NCBI RefSeq assembly: GCF_019599145.1
Contig: NZ_CP080647.1
Location: 5,022,001-5,086,000, forward strand
Length of the DNA: 64,000 nucleotides
Reading direction: 5' to 3'
Source of the DNA: Streptomyces akebiae
GTDB taxonomy: Bacteria > Actinomycetota > Actinomycetes > Streptomycetales > Streptomycetaceae
The translations under genes were made by a program, and so were the position numbers. Of this stretch, positions 24,870 to 33,794 are shown piece after piece. Position 1 is the first letter of the stretch, and each line of letters opens with the position of its first letter. The notes under the pieces were generated by a model. It had not been told where the DNA came from, ran no database searches, and saw only the letters and a program-made list of their open reading frames with translations.

Positions 24870-24923
24870 ACTCCCCGTTTCGGCGTACATCCCCTGGCTG
24901 CACTCCGCCCCCGACGGCTCTTC

Positions 24924-24937
24924 GTTTCACGTGAAAC
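24924..24937. other. parS: parS site 2 (ParB binding)
   Basis: An exact GTTTCACGTGAAAC, 68 bp from site 1, in the gap between the channel gene and moeA. Confidence 0.93.
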
Positions 24938-24971
24938 ACCGCTGGTCGCACGGCTGGTGAGCCATATCGAC

Positions 24972-24985
24972 GTTTCACGTGAAAC
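24972..24985. other. parS: parS site 3 (ParB binding)
   Basis: An exact GTTTCACGTGAAAC, 48 bp from site 2. It covers the last codons and stop of moeA, which therefore ends in CFT. Confidence 0.93.
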
Positions 24986-26330
24986 ACACCTGGATGCCCG
25001 CCGTCGCCCAGGGCAGATCGAGCAGCTCCAACTCCTGGCCGGAACGAGCGCCGCCCGGTGGTACGACGGCAAGGGCATCGGCGGTGGCGATGCCGCGGAG
25101 CATAGCGGGGCCGTTGTAGTGCAGCGGCAGGGCGTCGTCACCCCGCAGAGCGACAGGGACGAGCCGCGTGTCGTGCGGGTGCCCGTGCACCGCCTCCCGC
25201 AGCGGCATCGTGTACGGCTCCGGTGCGACGCGCCCGGCCAGGGTCCGCAGCAGCGGCTCGGCGAGCGTGAACAGCCCGGAGACGGCGGCCAGCGGGTTGC
25301 CGGGCAGCCCGACGAGGTGCTGATCCGGCTTGACCCGGGCCAGCAACATGGGGTGCCCCGGGCGCACCTTCACCCCGTCGACGAGGAGTTCGGCCCCGAC
25401 GCGACGCAGGGTGGGGTGGACATGGTCGACGGGTCCGGACGCCGTGCCGCCCGTGGTGACGATCAGCTCGGCGGAGGACTTCTTCACCGCCCGGTACAGG
25501 GCATCGGCGTCGTCACCGAGGCGGCGTACGGCGGTGATCTCGGCACCGAGTGCCCGGAGCCAGGAGGGCAGCATCGGGCCGAGGGCGTCCCGGATCGAGC
25601 CCTCGCGCGGGAGCCCCTCGGTGAGCAGTTCGTCGCCCAGGACGAGCAGTTCGACGCGCGGGCGGGGGAGCACGCTCAACGTGTCGTACCCGGCGGCCGA
25701 CGCGAGCCCGAGCGAGGCCGGGGTGATCTGCGTACCGACCGGCAGCAGTTGGTCGCCGCTGCGGCACTCCTGGCCTCGTGGGCGGATGTCCTGCCCGTGT
25801 GCGAGGTCGCGGGTCGGGTGCAGCCGCCCCTTGTCGTCGGTGCGGCCGTGCTCGCTGCGCAGGACGGCGGTCGTGTCGGGCGGGATACGGGCGCCGGTGG
25901 CGATCCTGACCGCCTCCCCGTCCGTGAGCCGTACGGGCTCGGCGTGCCCCGCCAGCACCCCGTCCTCCCGCACCGCCCAGGGGCCGGGACCCGCGACCGC
26001 CCAGCCGTCCATCGCGGAGGTGTCGAAGGAGGGGAGGTCGGTGAGGGCGGTGAGAGGGGCGGCGAGCACGAGGCCGAGGGCCTGGTCGACGGTGACCGAC
26101 ACGGGCACCCGGCGTCCGGCCGAGCGGGCGGCACGTTCGGCGACGGCCCGGGCCTCGGGCCAGGAAGTGGCCCGGTGGTGGGAATCGTCCTTGGCCCGGT
26201 GCGCGCCGGTCTGACCGGTCGTGGAGGTCTCGCGGGAGGAGCGCGGCTCAGCCGGTCCCCGGACGGGCCTGTCGTTGGCCACGGCCAGCGCCTCCTCCAC
26301 GTCGAGTTCCTCGGCGTCCTGGGCGGTCAT
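24975..26330 (-). CDS. moeA: molybdopterin molybdotransferase MoeA
   Basis: A 451-residue protein. After a non-conserved N terminus of about 55 residues come the MoeA domains: LPSFDTSAMDGWAVAG, VRIATGARIPPDTTAVL, LVLGDELLTEG, then the MPT-binding domain IVTTGGTASGPVDHVHPTLR and LVGLPGNPLAAVSG, and the C-terminal domain IV. It inserts molybdate into adenylylated molybdopterin. Its start overlaps the stop of the upstream MobA-like gene (ATGA), making a cofactor-assembly pair. The C terminus is encoded by a parS site. Confidence 0.92.
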   Translation of the reverse strand: MTAQDAEELDVEEALAVANDRPVRGPAEPRSSRETSTTGQTGAHRAKDDSHHRATSWPEARAVAERAARSAGRRVPVSVTVDQALGLVLAAPLTALTDLPSFDTSAMDGWAVAGPGPWAVREDGVLAGHAEPVRLTDGEAVRIATGARIPPDTTAVLRSEHGRTDDKGRLHPTRDLAHGQDIRPRGQECRSGDQLLPVGTQITPASLGLASAAGYDTLSVLPRPRVELLVLGDELLTEGLPREGSIRDALGPMLPSWLRALGAEITAVRRLGDDADALYRAVKKSSAELIVTTGGTASGPVDHVHPTLRRVGAELLVDGVKVRPGHPMLLARVKPDQHLVGLPGNPLAAVSGLFTLAEPLLRTLAGRVAPEPYTMPLREAVHGHPHDTRLVPVALRGDDALPLHYNGPAMLRGIATADALAVVPPGGARSGQELELLDLPWATAGIQVCFT

Positions 26331-27292
26331 CCGGCGGCCGGGCCGGTGTCCTGGCCGGCGCCGGGCCCGGGGTGGGGAGTGGCGTCCGGGGCGGCTTCGG
26401 CCTTGCCGTCCGGGGCGGCCTCGACAGTGGCCTCGTCGGCCCAGCGCAGGGCCAGGGCGGAGGCCTTGCGGGCGGCTTCGGTGACCGCCTCGGGGCCTCC
26501 TCCGGCCTTGGCGGCGGCGTAGCCGATCAGGAACGTGGTCAGCGGGGCGGCGGGCCGGGCCACGCTGTGGGCGGCGTCACGGGCGAGATCGAGCAGCTCG
26601 GTGATGTCGACGTCGAGGTCGATCCCCAGCTCGTCCTTGACTGCGGAAATCCATTCATCCAACACGTGGCCATGCTCCCTGATCCGTGCGCGGGCGGCGG
26701 CGATGTCGTCCCAGGTGTCGCAGTCGAAGGACGCGAGAGGGTCGGTGATGCGGGTGAGGCGCAGTGCGGCGGTCAACCGCCGCAGGGGGAGGCCCGTCAG
26801 GCCGTCGTGCTCGACGGCGAGCCGCGCGAGTTCTCGGCGGAGGGTCTCGGCCCGGTAGGCGGCCACGAGCGGCTGGTCACGGCCGTCGGGGTCGGTGACC
26901 AGGACGCCGTCGGCGGGCCCCTGGGCGGCCAGGAGGGCGTCGAGCAGCCGCCGTACCGTCTCCTCGTCCAGGAACGGCAGATCTGCGGAGAGGACGACGA
27001 CGTACGGCGCGGTGGTGTGCCGGAGTCCGGCACCCAGCGCGGCGAGGGGGCCGCCGCCGGGGGGTTCCTCGCGGGCCCACAGCACGGGCCGCGCGGTGGG
27101 CCGGGGATCGGCGACGACCACGGTCGTCGCGGCCCCGGCGCAGGCGTTCAGCACGCGGTCGAGCAGCGCCCGTCCGCCGACGCGCACGGCGGGCTTGTCC
27201 GTGCCGCCGAGCCGCCGGGCGGCGCCGCCGGCGAGCACGACGGCGTCGAACACCTCGGTACCGGGGCCGCCCGGCGGCTCGTACGCGGTCAC
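26327..27292 (-). CDS. mobA: MobA-like nucleotidyltransferase fused to DUF6457 domain
   Basis: A 321-residue protein from GTG 27292 (VTAYEPPGGPGTEV). Residues about 15-205 form a MobA-type NTP transferase (VVLAGGAARRLGGTDKPAV, VVLSADLPFLDEET, ITDPLASFDCDTWDD), which would attach GMP or CMP to molybdopterin. Residues about 210-290 form a small helical DUF6457 domain (LDEWISAVKDELGIDLDVD, ITELLDLARDAAHSVARPAA). DUF6457 is often a separate short gene next to mobA; here it is fused. The C terminus is low-complexity. Coupled to moeA. Confidence 0.85.
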   Translation of the reverse strand: MTAYEPPGGPGTEVFDAVVLAGGAARRLGGTDKPAVRVGGRALLDRVLNACAGAATTVVVADPRPTARPVLWAREEPPGGGPLAALGAGLRHTTAPYVVVLSADLPFLDEETVRRLLDALLAAQGPADGVLVTDPDGRDQPLVAAYRAETLRRELARLAVEHDGLTGLPLRRLTAALRLTRITDPLASFDCDTWDDIAAARARIREHGHVLDEWISAVKDELGIDLDVDITELLDLARDAAHSVARPAAPLTTFLIGYAAAKAGGGPEAVTEAARKASALALRWADEATVEAAPDGKAEAAPDATPHPGPGAGQDTGPAAG

Positions 27293-27408
27293 CCTCCGAG
27301 TATGCGTGCCTTCACGATCACTGGGAACGCGGGGAGGCCGCGCGTTCCCGCCGGCCCGGTCGGGCCCGACGGCGCACGGCGGCCGGGTCCGACGGACGAA
27401 GGCGGTGA

Positions 27409-28839
27409 TCAGAGCGTCCGCAACAGCACCGCCGGCTGTTCGACGCAGTCCGCCACGTACCGCAGGAAGCCGCCCGCCGTGCCGCCGTCGCACACCCGGT
27501 GGTCGAAGGTGAGCGAGAGCTGCACGACCTGCCGTACCGCCAGCTCGCCCTCGTGCACCCAGGGTTTGGGGACGATGCGGCCGACGCCGAGCATGGCGGC
27601 CTCGGGGTGGTTGATGATCGGCGTCGAGCCGTCGACACCGAACACTCCGTAGTTGTTCAGCGTGAAGGTGCCGCCCGTCAGCTGGGCGGGCGTCAGTGTG
27701 CCGGTGCGCGCCGCCTCGGTCAGCCGGGCGAACTCCGCGCCGAGCGACTCCGCGTTCCTGGTGTGCGCGTCCCGCACGACGGGGACGACCAGTCCTCGTT
27801 CGGTCTGCGCGGCGAACCCGAGGTGCACCTGCTCCAGCCGGACGACCTCGCGGGCTTCCATGTCGACCATGGAGTTGAGTTCGGGGAAGCGGGCCAACGC
27901 GGCGGTGCAGATACGGGCGAGCATCGCCAGGAGGGAGATCTTCGGGCCTCTGGCGGCGTTCATGGCCGTGCGAGCGTTCATCAGCTCTGTCGCGTCGGCG
28001 TCCACCCAGCAGGTCGCGTCCGGGATCTCACGCCGGCTGCGGGAGAGCTTGTCGGCGACGGCGCCGCGGACGCCTCGGAGGGGGACCCGGGTGCCGGACG
28101 AGGTGCCGGCGGCGGGCGCGGACCGCGTGACCGGAGCGGCAACCGGAGCGGCGACGGGCGGTGCGCTCACGGCCCGGGACGCCTCGACCGGAGCCGTGGC
28201 GGCCCGCAGCGCGTGCTCGACATCCGCCCGAAGGATCAGGCCGTCGGGCCCCGAGCCCCGCAGCTTCCGCAGGTCGAGCCCGTTCTCCCGGGCGAGACGG
28301 CGGACGAGCGGGGAGATGACCGGCACGGGCCCGAGCGGACGCTCGGGGGAGGCGGCCGACCCCGGCCCGTGCGGCTGCTCAGGAGCGGTGACCGGGGCGG
28401 CGGCCGTCTCGGCGGAGCCGAGCGCCACCGTCGGCGCCGCTGGACCCGCGGCCCGGACCGGCTCCCCCGGCCGCACCCGCCTGCGGCGGGCCGGGGGCGC
28501 CCCGGTGCCGTAGCCGACCAGCACGTTGCCGGAGCCCTCGTGCGCGTCGGCGGCGCCCGCGCCCGTCGGCCCGGCGGAGCCGTCGGCGACCGGCGCTCCC
28601 ACCGCCACCGTCAACAGCGGTGCCCCGACGGGCAGTTCCGTGCCCTCCTCGCCGAAGCGGGCGGTGACGACGCCGCCGTAGGGGCAGGGGACCTCGACCA
28701 TGGCCTTGGCCGTCTCGACCTCGACGACGGGCTGGTCGATCGCGACGACGTCCCCGACCTGGACGAGCCAGCGGACGATCTCGGCCTCGGTCAGCCCCTC
28801 ACCGAGGTCGGGCAGCTTGAACTCCAGCACCTGTGCCAT
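27409..28839 (-). CDS. bkdC: branched-chain 2-oxo acid dehydrogenase E2, operon 2
   Basis: A 476-residue dihydrolipoyl acyltransferase from ATG 28839 (MAQVLEFKLPDLGEGLTEAE). It has one lipoyl domain with Lys in VEVETAKAMVEVP, Ala/Pro linkers, a subunit-binding domain (RRLARENGLDLRKLRGSGPD) and a catalytic domain ending LTFDHRVCDGGTAG. It is the paralogue of the E2 at 9852-11288. The start codon overlaps the E1 beta stop by one base (TGATG). Second complete bkd operon in the window. Confidence 0.9.
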   Translation of the reverse strand: MAQVLEFKLPDLGEGLTEAEIVRWLVQVGDVVAIDQPVVEVETAKAMVEVPCPYGGVVTARFGEEGTELPVGAPLLTVAVGAPVADGSAGPTGAGAADAHEGSGNVLVGYGTGAPPARRRRVRPGEPVRAAGPAAPTVALGSAETAAAPVTAPEQPHGPGSAASPERPLGPVPVISPLVRRLARENGLDLRKLRGSGPDGLILRADVEHALRAATAPVEASRAVSAPPVAAPVAAPVTRSAPAAGTSSGTRVPLRGVRGAVADKLSRSRREIPDATCWVDADATELMNARTAMNAARGPKISLLAMLARICTAALARFPELNSMVDMEAREVVRLEQVHLGFAAQTERGLVVPVVRDAHTRNAESLGAEFARLTEAARTGTLTPAQLTGGTFTLNNYGVFGVDGSTPIINHPEAAMLGVGRIVPKPWVHEGELAVRQVVQLSLTFDHRVCDGGTAGGFLRYVADCVEQPAVLLRTL

Positions 28840-29843
28840 CAGTTCTCCGCCTCCCACTGCAGGCGTCCCACGGCGTCCAGGATCCGGTCGACGCCGGGCA
28901 GATGGTGCCGTTCCAGCATCGGCGGCGGGTAGGGGATGTCGAACCCGGCGACGCGCAGCACGGGCGCCTCCAGGTGGTGGAAGCAGCGCTCGGTCACGCG
29001 GGCCGCGATCTCGCCGCCCGGGCCGCCGTAGGAGCCGGACTCGTGCACGACCACCGCGCGGCCGGTCCGCCGTACCGACGCGGCGACGGTCTCGTCGTCG
29101 AAGGGCACCAGGGAGCGCAGGTCCACGACTTCGAGGTCCCAGCCCTCGGCCGTGGCCGCCTCGGCGGCCTCCAGGCAGACGGGCACGGACGGGCCGTAGG
29201 TGATGAGCGTGGCGCTGCGGCCGGTACGGCGCACGACCGCACGGCCGATCGGCTCGACGCCCTGCGGTTCCTCGGGGTTCCAGGTGTCCTTCGACCAGTA
29301 CAAGCGCTTGGGTTCCAGGAAGACGACCGGGTCGTCGGACGCGATGGCGGCGCGCAGCAGCCCGTAGGCGTCGGCGACGGTGGCGGGCGTGACGACATGG
29401 AGGCCGGGGGTCGCCATGTAGTACGCCTCGGAGGAGTCGCTGTGGTGCTCGACGCCGCCGATGCCACCGCCGTAGGGGACGCGGATGGTGATCGGCAGCG
29501 GCATCGCGCCGCGCGTGCGGTTGCGCATGCGGGCGACGTGGCTGATGAGCTGCTCGAACGCCGGGTAGGCGAACGCGTCGAACTGCATCTCCACAACGGG
29601 CCGCAGCCCGTACATGGCCATGCCGACGGCCGTGCCGAGGATGCCCGCCTCGGCGAGCGGGGTGTCGGTGACGCGGTCCTCGCCGAACTCCTTCGCGAGG
29701 CCGTCGGTGACCCGGAAGACTCCGCCGAGGGTGCCGACGTCCTCTCCCATGACGTGCACGGTGGGGTCGGCGGTCATGGCGTCGCGCAGGGCGCGGGTGA
29801 GCGCCTGCGCCATGGTGGCGGGCTTGAGCGCGACGGTGGTCAT
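28839..29843 (-). CDS. bkdB: branched-chain 2-oxo acid dehydrogenase E1 beta, operon 2
   Basis: A 334-residue E1 beta: VHVMGEDVGTLGGVFRVTD, TPLAEAGILGTAVGMAMYG, RVPYGGGIGGVEHHSDSSEA and VTERCFHHLEAPVLRVAGF. It is closely similar to the operon 1 subunit but lacks that protein's extra N-terminal residues. The ATG overlaps the E1 alpha stop by four bases. It forms the ThDP-dependent decarboxylase with the upstream gene. Confidence 0.92.
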   Translation of the reverse strand: MTTVALKPATMAQALTRALRDAMTADPTVHVMGEDVGTLGGVFRVTDGLAKEFGEDRVTDTPLAEAGILGTAVGMAMYGLRPVVEMQFDAFAYPAFEQLISHVARMRNRTRGAMPLPITIRVPYGGGIGGVEHHSDSSEAYYMATPGLHVVTPATVADAYGLLRAAIASDDPVVFLEPKRLYWSKDTWNPEEPQGVEPIGRAVVRRTGRSATLITYGPSVPVCLEAAEAATAEGWDLEVVDLRSLVPFDDETVAASVRRTGRAVVVHESGSYGGPGGEIAARVTERCFHHLEAPVLRVAGFDIPYPPPMLERHHLPGVDRILDAVGRLQWEAEN

Positions 29844-30976
29844 CGGTGTGCCCCTTCTTCCTCCGCCGCCAGCTCGGCCTTCAGCAGGGCTTGCTGTTCG
29901 CGCAGTTGAGGGGTCGGTTCGGCGTACACATGGGCGAAGAGGTCCATGGGGTCGAGCACGGGGTCCTGGTTCATGCGCGCGCGCAGGTCGGCGGCCATCG
30001 CCTCGGCGGCCTCCTGGGCGGCCCGGATGCCGTCCTCGTCGAGGAGTCCGCGCTCGGTCAGCTCGTGCTCCAGGAGCGCGATCGGGTCGTGCGCACGCCA
30101 GGTCTCGACCTCGCCCTCGCCCCGGTAGCGGGTGGCGTCGTCGGCGTTGGTGTGGGCGTCGATGCGGTACGTCACCGCCTCGACCAGCGTGGGCCCGCCG
30201 CCCGCGCGCGCGTGGGCCACGGCCTCCGTGAGCACCTGGTGCACGGCCGCCGCGTCGTTGCCGTCGACCAGACGGCCCGGCATCCCGTAGCCGACGGCCT
30301 TGTGGGCCAGCGACGGGGCGGCGGTCTGCTTGGCGAGCGGGACGGAGATCGCGAAGCCGTTGTTCTGGACGAGGAAGACGACCGGGGCCTGCCAGACGGC
30401 GGCGAAATTGAGGGCCTCGTGGAAGTCGCCCTCGCTGGTGCCGCCGTCGCCGACCAGGGCGAGCGCGACCACGTCGTCGCCTTTGAGGCGGGCGGCGTGC
30501 GCGAGGCCCACGGCGTGCGGGAGCTGGGTGGCGAGGGGGGTGCACAGGGGCGCGACACGGTGCTCGTGCGGGTCGTAGCCCGTGTGCCAGTCGCCGCGCA
30601 GCAGGGTGAGCGCCTGCACGGGGTCGAGGCCGCGGGCGACGGCGGCGAGCGTGTCGCGGTAGCTCGGGAAGAGCCAGTCCCGCTCTTCGAGGACGAGCGC
30701 GGCGGCGACCTCGCAGGCCTCCTGGCCGGTGCTGGAGGGGTAGACGGCGAGCCTGCCCTGCTTGGTCAGGGCCGTGGCCTGCGTGTTGTAGCGACGGCCG
30801 CGCACCAGCTCGGCGTAGAGCCGGCGCAGCAGCGCGGGGTCGACGTCGGCGGCCGCGTCCGTGCCGAGCACGCGGTACGGCAGGGCGTCGGGCAGCAGCG
30901 GCGCGGGGTCCGTGCGGGGCTGCCAGGCGGGCGGCGGTGTCGGGCGGTACGCGCCCCGCTGCTCCATGACCGTCAT
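29840..30976 (-). CDS. bkdA: branched-chain 2-oxo acid dehydrogenase E1 alpha, operon 2
   Basis: A 378-residue E1 alpha with ThDP motif LVGDGGTSEGDFHEALNF to QNNGFAIS and loop YRIDAHTNADDATRYR. It lacks the Lys/Ala-rich leader of the operon 1 paralogue. It is the first gene of the operon. A 14-bp palindrome that also occurs in front of the phenylacetate-type genes lies 60 bp upstream, suggesting control by the nearby TetR protein, and an Lrp regulator is encoded divergently. Confidence 0.92.
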   Translation of the reverse strand: MTVMEQRGAYRPTPPPAWQPRTDPAPLLPDALPYRVLGTDAAADVDPALLRRLYAELVRGRRYNTQATALTKQGRLAVYPSSTGQEACEVAAALVLEERDWLFPSYRDTLAAVARGLDPVQALTLLRGDWHTGYDPHEHRVAPLCTPLATQLPHAVGLAHAARLKGDDVVALALVGDGGTSEGDFHEALNFAAVWQAPVVFLVQNNGFAISVPLAKQTAAPSLAHKAVGYGMPGRLVDGNDAAAVHQVLTEAVAHARAGGGPTLVEAVTYRIDAHTNADDATRYRGEGEVETWRAHDPIALLEHELTERGLLDEDGIRAAQEAAEAMAADLRARMNQDPVLDPMDLFAHVYAEPTPQLREQQALLKAELAAEEEGAHR

Positions 30977-31150
30977 ACGGCACCTCCTCGTGGGAGTGGC
31001 TCAGGGACGCGGCACGGTTGTGACGCGTCTCACCTACCGATTGTTCGGTCGTTGACGCATTTTGGCTACAGGGGACCCGAGGCTGTGGACAAACGGTTCT
31101 GCACAGCCTCAAATGAACGCAGTACGTCCATGATGGAGAGGCGGGGGCAC
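30977..31150. promoter_or_regulatory. divergent bkd2/Lrp promoter region with two operator-like palindromes
   Basis: Two elements are visible. ACCGATTGTTCGGT (31036-31049) is an ACCGA-N4-TCGGT palindrome identical in its arms to one at 33851-33864. GAGGCTGTG (31079-31087) is mirrored by CACAGCCTC (31102-31110), a 9-bp inverted repeat with a 14-bp spacer, directly in front of the Lrp gene. The left arm of the latter contains TGTGGACAA, a DnaA box in reverse. The first is a likely TetR operator, the second a candidate Lrp site. Confidence 0.6.
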
Positions 31151-31651
31151 ATGGCACCTGAACAAATGGCCGAGCCGCCGGAGCACGGCCCGGCCCTGCC
31201 GCCCCCTCGACCGCTGGACGCCATAGATCAGGACATCCTGCGCATGCTCCAGTCCGACGGCCGCGCCTCGATACGGTCCGTCGCCGAACGGGTCCACGTC
31301 TCGCGTGCCAACGCCTACGCGCGCATCAACCGCCTCATCGAGGACGGCGTGATCCGCGGCTTCGGGGCGCGCGTGAACCACGAGCGCGCCGGAAAGGGCA
31401 CCTCGGCCTACATCACCCTCAAGATCGTGCAGAACTCCTGGCGCACGGTCCGCGACCAACTGCGCCAGCTCTCCGGCGCCGCGCACATCGCCCTGGTGGG
31501 CGGTGACTACGACGTCCTGCTCCTGGTGCACACCTCGGACAACAGAGCCCTGCGCGAGGTCGTCCTCACCAAGCTCCAGGCCATCCCGGAGGTGCTCAGC
31601 ACCCGGACACTGCTGGTGTTCGAGGAGGAGGACGTGGAACCGGAGGGCTGA
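31151..31651 (+). CDS. Lrp/AsnC-family regulator (BkdR-like)
   Basis: A 166-residue protein; ATG 31151 is chosen, with in-frame ATGs at about 31130 also possible. The N-terminal winged helix is DAIDQDILRMLQSDGRASIR with VSRANAYARINRLIEDG. The C-terminal ligand-binding (RAM) domain has TSAYITLKIV and AHIALVGGDYDVLLLVHTSD. Because it is divergent from the bkd operon it is most likely its BkdR-type regulator, responding to branched-chain amino acids or oxo acids. Confidence 0.88.
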   Translation: MAPEQMAEPPEHGPALPPPRPLDAIDQDILRMLQSDGRASIRSVAERVHVSRANAYARINRLIEDGVIRGFGARVNHERAGKGTSAYITLKIVQNSWRTVRDQLRQLSGAAHIALVGGDYDVLLLVHTSDNRALREVVLTKLQAIPEVLSTRTLLVFEEEDVEPEG

Positions 31652-31689
31652 GCGGCCCCGGGCGGCGCCCGCGCTGCGCGAGGGGGCGC

Positions 31690-32280
31690 TCAGCCCTGGC
31701 CGCGCAGCCCCGTGAAGACCAGCTGGGCCACGGCTTCGGACACTTCCCGCTCGCCCATGCCCCGCCCGTCCGGGCGGTACCACTCCACGATCGAGTTGAT
31801 CATCCCGAAGACCAGCCGTGTCGCGAGGCGCACCTCCACGTCGCCTCGGACGTCCCCGTCGGCCGCCGCGGCCTTCAGCAGTTCGGCGACCCGGTGGTCG
31901 AAGTCGCGGCGCCGCTCCAGCGCCCAGCGCTCGGTGTCCGTGTTGCCGCGCACCCTCAGCAGCAGCGTCACGTAGGGGAGTTCGTTCATGAGCACCTCGA
32001 CCATGCGCCGGACGACGTGCTCCAGGCGCTCCACCGACCGCCCCACGCGCGCGGGTTCCTCGTCGAGGATCCCGAAGAGACCGTCCAGCGCCCGGCTGAC
32101 GGCCCGGCGCAGCAGCTCCTCCTTCCCGGTGACGTGGTGGTATATCGACGACTTGGAGATACCGGCCGCCTTGGACAGGTGCTCCATGGAAGTGCCGTCG
32201 TAGCCGCGCTCGTTGAAGACCCGGACGGCGACGGACAGCAGCGTCTCCGGGGTGTACGTGTCGCGCTTGGCGGTGGTCAT
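31690..32280 (-). CDS. TetR-family regulator (candidate PaaR-like)
   Basis: A 196-residue regulator from ATG 32280 (MTTAKRDTYTPETLLSVAVR). The HTH reads FNERGYDGTSMEHLSKAAGI then SKSSIYHHVTGKEELL; the C-terminal ligand domain is helical with FGMINSIVEWYRPDGRG, found in TetR proteins that sense acyl-CoA or phenylacetyl-CoA. It overlaps the 3-hydroxyacyl-CoA dehydrogenase stop by four bases, forming an operon. The ACCGA-N4-TCGGT palindromes in front of this operon/paaN and the bkd operon are its best candidate targets. Confidence 0.85.
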   Translation of the reverse strand: MTTAKRDTYTPETLLSVAVRVFNERGYDGTSMEHLSKAAGISKSSIYHHVTGKEELLRRAVSRALDGLFGILDEEPARVGRSVERLEHVVRRMVEVLMNELPYVTLLLRVRGNTDTERWALERRRDFDHRVAELLKAAAADGDVRGDVEVRLATRLVFGMINSIVEWYRPDGRGMGEREVSEAVAQLVFTGLRGQG

Positions 32281-33794
32281 GAGGAGGTGCCCTCCCGCTT
32301 GTCGGAGGCGTAGGCGTGGCGGTAGAGGGCCAGGGACGGCGCATAGCGCCCGGACGGGTCGCGCAGGTGCAGATCGTCCAGGAGGGCGTACGCCCAGTTC
32401 CGGCCCAGCCTGCGGCTCCATTCGAAGGGCCCCAGAGGGTAGTTGACGCCCAGGCGCATCGCCGTGTCGATGTCCTCCTTGGTGGCCACGCCCTTGGCGA
32501 CGGCGTCATGCGCGAGGTCGATGATCCGTGCCACCGTGCGGGCCACGATCATGCCGGGGGCGTCCCCGATGACGCTGACGTCCTTGCCGAGCGCCTGGAA
32601 GAGGCCGATGGCCTCGGTGAGGGTCTGCGGCGAGGTGTCCTGGGAGGCGGAGAGCGCGAGCCGGGTGGCCCTGCGGTAGTCGAGCGCCAGGTCGAAGTAG
32701 ACGACGTCCCGGAACTCCACGGAGGTCTGTCCGTCGGCGAGGGCCAGCTGGCCGCCGCTCGGCAGGACGAGCCGGGTGCCGTGGTCCTCCTCGTCCTCGC
32801 GGACCGGGATGCCCGCCTCCCGGATCAGGGCGAGCAGGTCGGAGGCGGGGCCGAGATCGCCCTCGACGACGACGTACGCGGGCGCGGGCACCGGTTCGGC
32901 GGTGTGCGGCTCGGGCCGCTCGGCGTCCTCGGCGTGGTCGTACCAGCCGCGCCCCGTCTTGCGGCCGAGCCGACCGGACTCGACGAGCCGTCGCTGGGCC
33001 AGCGAGGGCGTGAACCGCACGTCCTGGAAGAAGGCCTGCCAGACGGAGTGGGTGACGGACTCGTTGACGTCCTGCCCGATGAGGTCGGTCAGTTCGAAGG
33101 CGCCCATCCTGAAGCCGCCGCACTCCCGCAGGATCGCGTCGATGGTGACGGGCTCGGCCGCCTGCGACTCGTAGACCGCGAAGGCCTCCGCGTAGAACGG
33201 CCGTGCGATGCGGTTGACGATGAAACCGGGGGTGTCCGCGCAGGCGACCGGCGTCTTGCCCCAGACGCGCGCCAGCTCGTACGCGCGCGTGGCCGACGTG
33301 ACGTCGGTGGCGAAGCCGGAGACGACCTCGACGAGGGGCAGCAGCGGCGCGGGGTTGAAGAAGTGCAGGCCCACGAAACGGCCCGGGTTGCGCAGGGCAC
33401 CGCCGATGGCCGTGACGGACAGGGAGGACGTGTTGGTGGCGAGCAGGCAGTCCTCGCCGACGATGTCCTCCAGCGCGCGGAACAGCTCCTGTTTGACGTC
33501 CAGCCGCTCCAGGACCGCCTCGACGACGAGGCCGCAGTCCGCGAGGTCGGGGAGGCTCTCGACGGCGTGCAGCCGGGCGAGCGCGGAGTCCCGGTCCGCA
33601 CCGGTCATGCGGGCCTTCGCCACGAGCCGGTCGAGCCGGGCACCGATGGCCTCGGCGGCCTCCCGGGCACGACCGGGGACGGTGTCGAACAGTTGTACGG
33701 GATGGCCGGCGGCCAACGCGACCTGGGCGATGCCCTGGCCCATGGTGCCGGCGCCGACGACGGCCACGGGGCTGCTGAGGTCGAGTGCTGTCAT
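32277..33794 (-). CDS. paaH: 3-hydroxyacyl-CoA dehydrogenase (PaaH-type, two C-terminal domains)
   Basis: A 505-residue enzyme. The N-terminal Rossmann domain has VAVVGAGTMGQGIAQVALA and LLATNTSSLSVTAIG. The first 3HCDH C-terminal domain (about 190-285) has DTPGFIVNRIARPFYAEA and GAFELTDLIGQDVN, and a second one (about 410-495) has DAPGMIVARTVARIIDLAHD and VNYPLGPFEWSRRLG. This duplicated layout is characteristic of PaaH/PaaC, which oxidises 3-hydroxyadipyl-CoA in the phenylacetate pathway; 3-hydroxybutyryl-CoA is a possible substrate too. Co-transcribed with TetR, divergent from paaN. Confidence 0.87.
   Translation of the reverse strand: MTALDLSSPVAVVGAGTMGQGIAQVALAAGHPVQLFDTVPGRAREAAEAIGARLDRLVAKARMTGADRDSALARLHAVESLPDLADCGLVVEAVLERLDVKQELFRALEDIVGEDCLLATNTSSLSVTAIGGALRNPGRFVGLHFFNPAPLLPLVEVVSGFATDVTSATRAYELARVWGKTPVACADTPGFIVNRIARPFYAEAFAVYESQAAEPVTIDAILRECGGFRMGAFELTDLIGQDVNESVTHSVWQAFFQDVRFTPSLAQRRLVESGRLGRKTGRGWYDHAEDAERPEPHTAEPVPAPAYVVVEGDLGPASDLLALIREAGIPVREDEEDHGTRLVLPSGGQLALADGQTSVEFRDVVYFDLALDYRRATRLALSASQDTSPQTLTEAIGLFQALGKDVSVIGDAPGMIVARTVARIIDLAHDAVAKGVATKEDIDTAMRLGVNYPLGPFEWSRRLGRNWAYALLDDLHLRDPSGRYAPSLALYRHAYASDKREGTSS

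Noticed and set aside
9852..30976. Polyketide or other biosynthetic gene cluster around the bkd operons
   Set aside because: The bkd genes supply starter units, but no synthase, carrier protein or tailoring genes are present; neighbours are core genes.
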